From contig JALURZ010000142.1 in assembly GCA_027058735.1 (NCBI GenBank), positions 1-11,489 on the forward strand: a DNA stretch of 11,489 nt, in the 5' to 3' direction. The translations under genes and the position numbers were made by a program. How positions within the stretch are numbered: position 1 is the first letter of the stretch; each line of letters begins with the position of its first letter. The notes beneath the pieces are model-generated. The model saw only the letters and a list, made by a program, of their open reading frames with translations, was not told the origin of the DNA and made no database searches. Of the stretch, positions 5,777 to 11,313 are shown piece after piece. The DNA is from Hyphomicrobiales bacterium (lineage in GTDB: Bacteria > Pseudomonadota > Alphaproteobacteria > Rhizobiales > JALURZ01).

Positions 5777-6145
5777 TCACACCCCCTTGATGCGGATCAG
5801 CGTCCGCTCTCCGAACAGATAGAACCACACCGATGCCGCCGCGCTCTCCAGCCCCTTGGCGTCAATGTCCGGCGATAACTGCGCCCAGATATAGGCCGCC
5901 GTCACCGCCGTGGCCGTCACCGGCCGAACCAATGCGCGGATGACCTGCACCCCAGCCGGCGCCCCCTCGCCGTCCAGGCTCGCCAGCACCTTCAAGCGCT
6001 CCGTGTCGGCCTTCATCATTTCAATCCATTCTGCCGGCTGCATGGATTTCGGCCGACCGGCGCTGCCAAAGAAATGGCGCGCCGCAGCCTGCACCGCCGT
6101 GGACAAAGCCGGCGCGAACGCCGCCAGGATTTCCAGGCCCGTCAT
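5777..6145 (-). CDS. Holin-like membrane protein (three-TM gene-transfer-agent/phage holin type)
   Basis: A 122-residue protein. An N-terminal hydrophobic helix (LEILAAFAPALSTAVQAAA) is followed by a charged linker with WIEMMKADTERLKVLASL, a second hydrophobic helix (about 70-90, VRPVTATAVTAAYIWA), and a third near the C-terminus ending FYLFGERTLIRIKG (about 103-120). The linker, the RP-initiated helix and the terminal FGERTL motif match my memory of the 3TM holin family. GGGAGG precedes ATG 6145, which overlaps the previous stop as ATGA. In a late operon next to a lytic protein a holin role is reasonable, although in membrane phages such proteins can also be virion components. Confidence 0.7.
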   Translation of the reverse strand: MTGLEILAAFAPALSTAVQAAARHFFGSAGRPKSMQPAEWIEMMKADTERLKVLASLDGEGAPAGVQVIRALVRPVTATAVTAAYIWAQLSPDIDAKGLESAAASVWFYLFGERTLIRIKGV

Positions 6146-6321
6146 GCATGCGCCTCCCTCGTTCGTTCTTCCAGGCGCACCACGCGGATGTCTATGTCCT
6201 CAACCTTGGCGATTTGCTTGTGCAGCACGTTGCGGATGTCGTTGAGTATCCAGACGCCAAGCGCCCCCACCCCGCCGCACAGCAGGCCCAGGCATGTGAG
6301 GATGATTTCCGCCGGCGTCAT
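6142..6321 (-). CDS. 59-residue membrane/coiled-coil protein
   Basis: MTPAEIILTCLGLLCGGVGA begins a protein with one N-terminal transmembrane helix (about 5-25), then a charged amphipathic helix (NDIRNVLHKQIAKVEDIDIR, then VVRLEERTREAHA). This is the layout of small phage lysis accessory proteins such as XhlA-like or i-spanin-like ones. Both ends are ATGA overlaps, with the lytic gene (6318-6321) and the holin-like gene (6142-6145), which makes it a convincing gene despite its size. A lysis role is inferred from layout and neighbours. Confidence 0.78.
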   Translation of the reverse strand: MTPAEIILTCLGLLCGGVGALGVWILNDIRNVLHKQIAKVEDIDIRVVRLEERTREAHA

Positions 6322-6797
6322 GCCGCCACCCCCGCCATTGCCATGCCGTTGTTGATGGTCGCCACGTCATAGGGCTGGATGCCGTTCTCGTGGCGGATGA
6401 TGGCCTCGATGATGGCGCGCAGCGTGCCAGGATTGTGCAAGTCCAGCGGCGCGTCCGGGCTGGCCCCGACGTGCTGCGATACGCTGGCGATGTAGGCGGC
6501 CGTGTCGTTCTCGCTGGCCGGCGCATAGCGCGAAATGATGCCCCGGATCGTGTTGATGCCGTGCCTGTCCTGATAAGCCAGCAGCAGCCGCGCCAGCGCC
6601 CTGATGCCATACTCTGGCGAAACAAAGCGCAGAAATGCGCCATCACCGCGCGGATTGTCCAGGCCCAGCCACGGCGTGCGCCCGTCGTCGCGGATGTTGC
6701 CAGGGTTGTTATTGCGTAGCCCTCGCGTCAATTTCCATGCACCCCCTGAAATCAGCGCCAGCAAGGCGGCCAGCGCCAGCCAGCCCGCCGGTTTCAT
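6318..6797 (-). CDS. Membrane-anchored virion lytic protein (NNPGNIR peptidoglycan-degrading type)
   Basis: A 159-residue protein. An N-terminal hydrophobic anchor WLALAALLALISGGAW (about 6-21) is followed by RGLRNNNPGNIR (25-36), and then by GAFLRFVSPEYGIRALARLL and YQDRHGINTIRGIISRYAP, ASENDTAAYIASVSQHVG. This motif set is found in structural lysozyme or transglycosylase-like proteins of many phages, in virions and lysis cassettes. It probably sits in the internal membrane and opens peptidoglycan during entry, and might help at exit. Start and previous stop overlap by one base (TGATG). Which residue is catalytic cannot be read directly; the glutamate at E62 in FVSPEYG is conserved in my memory of the family. 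Confidence 0.85.
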   Translation of the reverse strand: MKPAGWLALAALLALISGGAWKLTRGLRNNNPGNIRDDGRTPWLGLDNPRGDGAFLRFVSPEYGIRALARLLLAYQDRHGINTIRGIISRYAPASENDTAAYIASVSQHVGASPDAPLDLHNPGTLRAIIEAIIRHENGIQPYDVATINNGMAMAGVAA

Positions 6798-7129
6798 CAG
6801 TCCACCGCCTTGCCCAGCAGATACACGCCGGCCACGGCAGCGGCAGCGATCAGAACCGGCTTGCTCGTCAGCACGTTCCCAATGGCATGCCCGACGCTGC
6901 CCACGGCCTGGCCCACGGCCGTGCCGGCGTTCGCCACGGCCACGTGCTTGGCCGCCTGCGCCCGGCCCTTGGCCGAAAGCCGGCGCATTTCGGCTAGCGC
7001 CGCCAATTCCGCCGGCCGGTTGCCGGCCTTGCGCGCCTGTTGCAGCCGCGCGACGGCTGCCTGATAGGCCACGTCAATGCGCGCTTGCTGCGCGGCCGGA
7101 TCACCGAACAATGCCGTGAAGATGCTCAT
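6797..7129 (-). CDS. Virion membrane protein, helical with C-terminal TM
   Basis: A 110-residue protein beginning MSIFTALFGDPAAQQARIDV, with a long Ala-rich amphipathic helical part, a Gly-rich stretch (VGQAVGSVGHAIGNV) and a C-terminal transmembrane helix (about 90-106). GAGGCGG precedes ATG 7129, and it lies seven bases after the stop of the previous gene. It shares length, Ala/Gln-rich helices and a C-terminal anchor with the neighbouring 108-residue protein, so the two may be distant paralogs or partners in the internal membrane. PM2 carries several such small integral proteins (P3, P4, P5 and others); a one-to-one match cannot be made by eye. Confidence 0.75.
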   Translation of the reverse strand: MSIFTALFGDPAAQQARIDVAYQAAVARLQQARKAGNRPAELAALAEMRRLSAKGRAQAAKHVAVANAGTAVGQAVGSVGHAIGNVLTSKPVLIAAAAVAGVYLLGKAVD

Positions 7130-7136
7130 GGCCGCC

Positions 7137-7463
7137 TCACTTGAGCAGCTTGTAAAGCATGAAGCCGCCCACGCCCAAGACCAGAACGTCCATCGGGATG
7201 CCGGCCACGGACGCCGGCGCCTGCCGCGCGGCCTGCGCGCGCTGCGCGTTGCTCAATGCCACCGGCTGCGCCTGGACGCGCGACGCTGCACGCGCCTGCG
7301 CTTTCAGCGCCGCAAGCTGCGCCTGCGCCTGCGCCTTCTGCGCTTCAAGCTGATAGCGCTGCGTGATGAAATTGCCGACCGTCTGACCGACCTGGCTTGC
7401 TGCCTGGCCGATCTTGCCGACAAAGTTTGAGAAGCTGTCAAACCATCCGCCCGTGTTGTTCAT
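7137..7463 (-). CDS. Virion membrane protein, Gln/Ala coiled coil with C-terminal TM
   Basis: A 108-residue protein: an N-terminal amphipathic part with NTGGWFDSFSNFVGKIGQAA, a Gln/Ala-rich helical tract (LEAQKAQAQAQLAALKAQAR), and a C-terminal transmembrane helix VLVLGVGGFMLYKLLK. AAGGGGG six or seven bases upstream and an ATGA overlap with the preceding gene support ATG 7463. Likely an internal-membrane virion component, perhaps part of the DNA-delivery apparatus; this is inferred from the operon and the sequence type. Confidence 0.77.
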   Translation of the reverse strand: MNNTGGWFDSFSNFVGKIGQAASQVGQTVGNFITQRYQLEAQKAQAQAQLAALKAQARAASRVQAQPVALSNAQRAQAARQAPASVAGIPMDVLVLGVGGFMLYKLLK

Positions 7464-8230
7464 GCCGTTGCCCCCTTGGCTTTGTTGTCCAGATACATGC
7501 CGACCATTGCGCCGATGCCCGCGCCCATCGGCCCGGATGTCAGCGCACCGGCCGTCGCCATCGTCAGCGTTGCGCCATGCCCGGCCTTGCCGGCCGCTGC
7601 CGGCGTGTCTGCCTTGCCGGCCGCCTTCGGCGCGGGCTTGGCCGCAATGCGCTGCGCTTGCGCTGTCTGCGCCTGTATGCGCTGGATTTCGGCTCGGATT
7701 TTGGCGATGCGCTGTTGCTCAAGCCGCACCTGCGCCGCCTGCCGCTGCGCTTGCGCCCTCCTGGCTTTGGCAACCTTCATCGCGTGCACCTGGCCTTTCA
7801 GGTTCTTGAACGAAAACAAGCCGCGCTTGAGGTTTTGCGCGTTCTTCGCCCAACCGGCGCCGCGCGCCACGTTGCCCGCGATCAGGCCAGACGCGGCCGG
7901 CAAGGCCGCATCCTTGACTGGCGAAAAGGCCCGGCTCGTCAGGCCGCCGGATGCCGCGCTCGTCAATGCTCCGGCCGCCGCTCCTGCCGCCGAAAAGCCA
8001 GCGAACGTCAGCCCACCAGCGGCCAGCCCCACGCCGCCAGTGGCAGCGCCGACAGCCGCCGCCGTGCCCACCTTGATGACCGGCCGCGCCACGTTCTTGT
8101 ATAGCTTGGACGTGCGGATGTGCTTGTTCAGCACCGCGCGCGCCGGATTGTGCGCGACCTTTGCCACGGCCCTGGCCGGATTGTGAACAACGTGGCTCAC
8201 CACGTGCGCCACATGAGAGAAAAAGCCCAT
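7460..8230 (-). CDS. Large Gly/Ala-rich virion membrane protein
   Basis: A 256-residue protein. The N-terminus holds an 11-residue tandem repeat, HNPARAV at 16-22 and again at 27-33, in a His/Val-rich amphipathic region. A long glycine-zipper-like hydrophobic block (about 52-98) follows, then a basic part, a Gln/Arg coiled coil (about 152-196), a Lys/Ala linker and a second Gly-rich hydrophobic segment (about 221-246). It has the lowest-complexity sequence in the window. AAAGGGGG precedes ATG 8230; it ends in an ATGA overlap with the next gene. It lies immediately after the terminator-like hairpin behind the capsid gene. Probably a main internal-membrane or DNA-injection protein; a precise equivalent is not identified. 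Confidence 0.78.
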   Translation of the reverse strand: MGFFSHVAHVVSHVVHNPARAVAKVAHNPARAVLNKHIRTSKLYKNVARPVIKVGTAAAVGAATGGVGLAAGGLTFAGFSAAGAAAGALTSAASGGLTSRAFSPVKDAALPAASGLIAGNVARGAGWAKNAQNLKRGLFSFKNLKGQVHAMKVAKARRAQAQRQAAQVRLEQQRIAKIRAEIQRIQAQTAQAQRIAAKPAPKAAGKADTPAAAGKAGHGATLTMATAGALTSGPMGAGIGAMVGMYLDNKAKGATA

Positions 8231-8249
8231 GTTGCCCCCTTTGAACCAA

Positions 8250-8279
8250 AAGAGGCGGCGACTATGGCCGCCGCCTCTT
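8250..8279 (-). terminator. Hairpin terminator/attenuator after the capsid gene
   Basis: A perfect 11-base stem (AAGAGGCGGCG at 8250-8260 with CGCCGCCTCTT at 8269-8279) closes an 8-base loop. On the minus strand the stem is followed by a short T run. It lies between the capsid gene and the 256-residue gene, and would release part of the leftward transcripts, keeping capsid mRNA above that of downstream genes. The T run is short, so termination is probably partial. Confidence 0.6.
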
Positions 8280-8302
8280 GCTCTCTGCCGCCCGTGTCGG
8301 CC

Positions 8303-9268
8303 TTAGCGCGTGTAGTCCTGCACCACGCGGATGCGCCAGTTGGTCACGCCCGACACGCTGGCCGTGGTCACTTCCAGCAACGCCTCGGCCGCGTCCTCCA
8401 GGTTCAGGAAGCCCAGCTCATCGTCGCCCCAGTCCATGAAGGCCACGCCGTTGACGTTGTAGCCGCGCTTGGCCGCGTTGTCGTGCCGGAGATATTGGAA
8501 CGGAACCTTGCGGCGCTCGCGGCCACCGATGACCAGCGACACGTCCGTGATGAGATTGTCCACCCGGCCGACATAGGAGCCGCCCGACACATCCTCGGCC
8601 ACCAGGCCGATGAAGCGCGTGTTGCCGCCAACCATCAGGCGGATGGCCGGCTGTTTGCCGGCGGTCGTGCCCTCGGCAACCTGTTCCTCGACCAGGTGCG
8701 CGAACTGGCCCGTGCCGAAATGCGCCGTGTCCTCGAACTCGCCCACGTCCTTCAGGTCGGGATAGTCGCGGCTCACCACCTCGCAGGTGTAGGAAGCCGC
8801 GCCCGGCGTCGTGCCGCCAATGAAGCAGTTGTCGGCATCGTCGGCCCACTCAATGACCAGATCGAACTGGCTCATCTTGTGCGCCTCGATGGCTGTCGCC
8901 AGGTCGCGCTTGGCGTCGTCGTTCTCGTAGTGCACGTCCAGCAGGAATTGCGCCGTGCTCGTCGTGCCCAGCGTGGACGTTTCGCGGCCCGCGCCTTCGG
9001 TCAGCCGCGCCAACTCATACAGCGCAGCGCCCGACGCGCGAACCAACGTGCCCTTGTCCGTCTCGACGCGCAGCGCCTTGATGGCCCGGCCGGCTTCAAA
9101 GGAAGTCGGCGCGCCAGCGAACGTCTGCGACACGTTCACAAGCAGCGCATGCTCTGCCACCAGGCTGTCCTTGTTCAGCGGGATACGCGAAACCGCGCCG
9201 CCCGCCGCCGTCACCTTGGCGACGCTGCGGTCAATGCGCTCCGCCTTCGGAAAAATGCTGTCGGCCAT
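8303..9268 (-). CDS. Probable major capsid protein, double jelly-roll type
   Basis: A 321-residue soluble protein, beta-rich throughout, without signal or membrane segment. Features that fit prokaryotic double-jelly-roll capsid proteins are an N-terminal SRIPLNKDSLVAEHALLVNV strand region, a mid-protein helix-to-strand element EAHKMSQFDLVIEWADDADN, and a second beta-rich half (GGNTRFIGLVAEDVSGGSYV, then strands around GGRERRKVPFQYLRH). PM2 P2 is 269 residues and PRD1 P3 is 395, so the length fits. A strong AAGGGGG Shine-Dalgarno with an A-rich, unstructured leader precedes ATG 9268. It follows the ATPase and a tiny membrane peptide and is followed by a terminator-like hairpin, as expected for the most abundant product. 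The fold is inferred, not computed. Confidence 0.78.
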   Translation of the reverse strand: MADSIFPKAERIDRSVAKVTAAGGAVSRIPLNKDSLVAEHALLVNVSQTFAGAPTSFEAGRAIKALRVETDKGTLVRASGAALYELARLTEGAGRETSTLGTTSTAQFLLDVHYENDDAKRDLATAIEAHKMSQFDLVIEWADDADNCFIGGTTPGAASYTCEVVSRDYPDLKDVGEFEDTAHFGTGQFAHLVEEQVAEGTTAGKQPAIRLMVGGNTRFIGLVAEDVSGGSYVGRVDNLITDVSLVIGGRERRKVPFQYLRHDNAAKRGYNVNGVAFMDWGDDELGFLNLEDAAEALLEVTTASVSGVTNWRIRVVQDYTR

Positions 9269-9304
9269 GTTTTGCCCCCTTGTCTCTTGTTCGGTTGTCG
9301 GCGC

Positions 9305-9412
9305 TTAGGCGCCCTTGACGATCTTGCGAAGCTGCGGGATGCGCTCCACGGCCGCGATGGCAGCCAGCGCAATGGCAGCAGTGGTCAGGATTGCCTTGTT
9401 CTTGGCGTTCAT
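9305..9412 (-). CDS. 35-residue membrane peptide upstream of the capsid gene
   Basis: MNAKNKAILTTAAIALAAIA begins a protein with one transmembrane helix (about 7-22) and a basic tail (RIPQLRKIVKGA). GGGGGC precedes ATG 9412 by five or six bases, like the other late genes. The upstream in-frame extension to 9520 lacks such a signal and overlaps the ATPase end. The TAA stop sits in the loop of a 5-base hairpin (9300-9313). Very short single-pass peptides coded beside the capsid gene are typical of PM2-like virion membranes; role inferred. Confidence 0.7.
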   Translation of the reverse strand: MNAKNKAILTTAAIALAAIAAVERIPQLRKIVKGA

Positions 9413-9467
9413 GTCTTGCCCCCGTTGATGGTTTGCGCCGGCCACGTCTGCCGCCCGGCGTCCTTTC

Positions 9468-9473
9468 ATTCTA
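9468..9473 (-). promoter_or_regulatory. Possible internal promoter -10 (TAGAAT)
   Basis: On the minus strand CTGGTAGAAT gives a five-of-six -10 box with an extended TGn element, in the only sizable gap of the late operon (9413-9507), ahead of the membrane peptide and capsid genes. No good -35 is seen. It could boost capsid transcription; weakly supported. Confidence 0.3.
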
Positions 9474-9500
9474 CCAGAAACGGCGCATTGACGTTCCGGC

Positions 9501-9514
9501 CTATAGCTTAGGCT
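9501..9514. repeat. CTATAGCTTAGGCT motif copy
   Basis: It matches the operator-like site at 2651-2664 in 13 of 14 positions. It spans the ATPase stop codon, upstream of the membrane peptide and capsid genes. Confidence 0.4.
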
Positions 9515-10065
9515 TTCCACACTTCGAACTTGCCTTGAGGCAAGGAAATCAGCCGCGCGCAGCGCTCGCGGCCCAGTTGCGGCTCCAGCGCCTTGCGGTC
9601 GCGCTCATAGGGTAGCCGGCCGGCCCAGATTTCCGTCGCGTTGCCGATGGCGTCCTTGTCGCAGCCGGCCGGCCGCTGCGACGCGGCGCAGACCACCAGG
9701 CCGCGATGCCGGCCCCGGCTCGTGATGTTTCGCCAGGCCGGCGGCGCATAGCTTGGCGTCGTCACCTGGTTCAATTCCTCGACAATCACCATGCACCGGC
9801 CGGCTGCAAAAGCCGCGCGGCAAAAGAAATCGAAATCGGCCGCCAGGCCACGCGCGAAATCCGGCCGAAATGCCACGCGGAAGCGCGCGCGGCTGACCGC
9901 GTCTACCAGCGCGGCGCGGCTGTCAATGGCCGTGCCTGGATATTCCGCCATCACGTCCCAGACCATGACCCGCCGCTGGCCGCGCATCCATTTCTTGATG
10001 GCGTGGCTTTTGCCGTGACCGGATGCCGCGAACACCAAGCGGATGTCCGCGCGCTCAAGCCGCAT
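9508..10065 (-). CDS. Genome-packaging ATPase, P9/A32-like (FtsK-HerA superfamily)
   Basis: A 185-residue ATPase. The Walker A motif AASGHGKS lies at 13-20 (K19, S20); the Walker B motif MVIVEE at 92-97 has acidic E96 and E97; and ASQRPA follows at 128-133 in the sensor strand. The small size and the SQRP-type motif match packaging ATPases of tailless internal-membrane viruses (PRD1 P9, PM2 P9) rather than tailed-phage terminases. It would translocate DNA into the preformed capsid at a special vertex. ATG 10065 is preferred over 10086 because GGGGGAGG precedes it and it gives a normal N-terminal strand before Walker A; it overlaps the preceding gene by 11 bases. Zot proteins of filamentous phages share the superfamily but are larger and carry a membrane segment, absent here. 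Confidence 0.88.
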   Translation of the reverse strand: MRLERADIRLVFAASGHGKSHAIKKWMRGQRRVMVWDVMAEYPGTAIDSRAALVDAVSRARFRVAFRPDFARGLAADFDFFCRAAFAAGRCMVIVEELNQVTTPSYAPPAWRNITSRGRHRGLVVCAASQRPAGCDKDAIGNATEIWAGRLPYERDRKALEPQLGRERCARLISLPQGKFEVWKA

Positions 10066-10444
10066 CGGCCTCCCCCGCCTTGGCATCCGCTTCCTGGCCC
10101 TGCGCCTGCATGTCTGCCCTTAGCCTTGGCATGACAACGGCCGCCAGCACCACGGCAAGCGATGCCTCCGGCCCCATGTTCACGCCTGGCAGATACTTGG
10201 CCAGCACGGCGTCCAGGTTCTCCCCGATAAGCTGGCGCTCTTGCTCCGATAGCCGCCAATGCTCGCCGCGTCTCGTCGCCACCAGGTCAAAGGCCACGCC
10301 CGCCAGCATGCCGCATGCTTCCGCGCCCAGCGTATCCGGCGCGGCTTCCTCGATGTCCTCGACTGGCTGTTGCTCCGCCTCGATGGCCTCGGCCTTCAAT
10401 GCCTCCAGCGCGGCCGGATCGGCCGGCCCGTTGCTCCCGCTCAT
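10055..10444 (-). CDS. Hypothetical 129-residue protein, acidic N-terminus with hydrophobic helix
   Basis: Not recognised with certainty. Residues 1-40 are Ala/Glu-rich and acidic. The middle has a pattern HWRLSEQERQLIGENLDAVL followed by AKYLPG, and then a short hydrophobic helix (about 94-106, ASLAVVLAAVVMP) and a polar tail. A W.L..E......L..VL.KY.P block beside a packaging ATPase is familiar from other small membrane-virus genomes, but I cannot name the family. GGGGGTGACAAATGA provides both a Shine-Dalgarno and an ATGA overlap with the zinc-ribbon gene, and the end overlaps the ATPase gene. Possibly a packaging-vertex or membrane partner of the ATPase. Confidence 0.72.
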   Translation of the reverse strand: MSGSNGPADPAALEALKAEAIEAEQQPVEDIEEAAPDTLGAEACGMLAGVAFDLVATRRGEHWRLSEQERQLIGENLDAVLAKYLPGVNMGPEASLAVVLAAVVMPRLRADMQAQGQEADAKAGEADAA

Positions 10445-10728
10445 TTGTCACCCCCTGCCAGCGCGTCCAGGAAGCCCAGCGACGATCCGCCCTTGCCTTC
10501 ATCCTTGGCCGCCGGCTTTGGTTCGTCCTTGGCGGCCGGCTTCGCATGTTTCGCCATGTGCGCCTTCAATGCCCGGATGGCGTCCGGCATGATGGCCTGC
10601 ACCTGGCCGCCGCATCCGCCGTCCTGCCACTTGCACACGGCCGTGATGCGCCCGCGCGCGCTTTCCTTGTATTGCACCGGATGCCCACAGATCAGGCATG
10701 GCGCCATGTTCTCGCCTTTCTCGCTCAT
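10441..10728 (-). CDS. Zinc-ribbon-like protein with Lys/Ala repeat linker
   Basis: A 95-residue protein. MAPCLICGHPVQYKES, then AVCKWQDGGCGGQ, gives C11-x2-C14 and C32-x6-C39, a probable four-cysteine zinc ribbon. It is followed by a helical region and a KPAAKDE tandem repeat (two copies) with a short C-terminal tail FLDALAGGDK. AGGGGG lies eight bases before ATG 10728, which overlaps the preceding stop as ATGA; an internal ATG at codon 8 is also possible. Zinc ribbons often bind nucleic acid. In a late operon two genes before the packaging ATPase it could be a late transcription factor or a packaging accessory. Neither is proved. Confidence 0.75.
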   Translation of the reverse strand: MSEKGENMAPCLICGHPVQYKESARGRITAVCKWQDGGCGGQVQAIMPDAIRALKAHMAKHAKPAAKDEPKPAAKDEGKGGSSLGFLDALAGGDK

Positions 10729-10904
10729 ATTTCGTGCCCCCTGTCCAGTTGCGCCTGCAACATTGTGAAATCCACTTCATGCCGCGTGACCATCACGCGA
10801 ACCGCCTCTATCAATGCCTGGATGCGCTCGCCATCCGGCCGGCTCTTGTCCTCGGCCACGTCCAGGTAAGCGCGCGCCACGTTTGGCCCGTTCCTCGTCC
10901 TCAT
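10725..10904 (-). CDS. Hypothetical 59-residue protein
   Basis: Not recognised. It is a short, charged helical protein (MRTRNGPNVARAYLDVAEDK at the start, ending LQAQLDRGHEI). GGAGG seven bases before ATG 10904 and ATGA overlaps at both ends support it; the much longer upstream frame to 11300 lies over two other genes. It is the third gene of the late operon. Confidence 0.68.
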   Translation of the reverse strand: MRTRNGPNVARAYLDVAEDKSRPDGERIQALIEAVRVMVTRHEVDFTMLQAQLDRGHEI

Positions 10905-11128
10905 TTCATCGCCTCCAGCCCTGGCATGCGGCCGCGCAAGACGCGCCAGGCCAGCCAGGCGCGCCGGCGCAGCGGCCAGGCATTGATGCGCGCCGGCAGC
11001 GTTCGCAGCATGGCGCGCGCCTCGATGGCCGCTTGCCTTATCTCCAGCAGCGTTACCACGCGAAGGCCGATCTCCGCCGCCGCGATGACCAGGCCGGCGA
11101 CCGTCGCCACTCGTGCCCCGGCGTTCAT
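10901..11128 (-). CDS. 75-residue membrane protein
   Basis: One N-terminal transmembrane segment (about 7-28, VATVAGLVIAAAEIGLRVVT) is followed by a basic amphipathic region rich in Arg and Trp (WPLRRRAWLAWRVLRGRMPG). ATG 11128 overlaps the previous stop as ATGA, and the gene ends in another ATGA overlap. No strong Shine-Dalgarno is seen, so it may be translated by coupling. Likely a virion or host-membrane component; family unknown. Confidence 0.7.
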   Translation of the reverse strand: MNAGARVATVAGLVIAAAEIGLRVVTLLEIRQAAIEARAMLRTLPARINAWPLRRRAWLAWRVLRGRMPGLEAMK

Positions 11129-11313
11129 GTCCGCCACCAACCGAGCAGCCGGCGCAGCCAGGAAAGCCGGCGCGGCTCCGTCCATTCCTCGCCGTTCCAG
11201 ACCTGGCCGGCATGCGCCGGCCCGAACTCCGCCCATCCGGCGGCCTCCGCCGGCGGATTTCCTTCCGATGATGCCCCGATGTAGTGCCCGTTGCGGTCAA
11301 AGTAGTAGATCAT
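11125..11313 (-). CDS. Hypothetical 62-residue protein, first recognisable late gene
   Basis: MIYYFDRNGHYIGASSEGNP begins a Trp/Gly-rich protein with VWNGEEWTEP and a basic C-terminus LRRLLGWWRT. The opening (Y-F-D-x-N-G-x-Y-I-G) and the later W-NG-x-W recall small phage tail-fibre-assembly-like domains, but similarity is too short to assign. AAAAGGGGGG three bases before ATG 11313 matches other late genes. The frame stays open to the window edge, so a longer protein cannot be excluded. It ends in an ATGA overlap. Confidence 0.6.
   Translation of the reverse strand: MIYYFDRNGHYIGASSEGNPPAEAAGWAEFGPAHAGQVWNGEEWTEPRRLSWLRRLLGWWRT

Noticed and set aside
9300..9313. GGCGC-TTAG-GCGCC hairpin as a terminator before the capsid gene
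   Set aside because: Only a 5-base stem with no T run follows; termination just before the capsid gene would make little sense. Possibly a minor mRNA processing or stability element.
8120..9511. 463-residue plus-strand open frame opposite the capsid gene
   Set aside because: It is antisense to the capsid and neighbouring genes. High G+C keeps this frame open, the product is Arg/His/Ala-rich without domain order, and no ribosome site is seen. The minus-strand genes have ribosome sites and family features.
9508..10065. Zot-like filamentous phage assembly ATPase
   Set aside because: The size, lack of a membrane segment, SQRP motif and the double-jelly-roll context favour a P9/A32-like packaging enzyme, despite the DUF3693 gene.
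10066..10086. Longer start for the ATPase at 10086
   Set aside because: The added residues are Arg/Gly/Pro-rich, and GGGGGAGG precedes the 10065 start; the choice is not fully certain.
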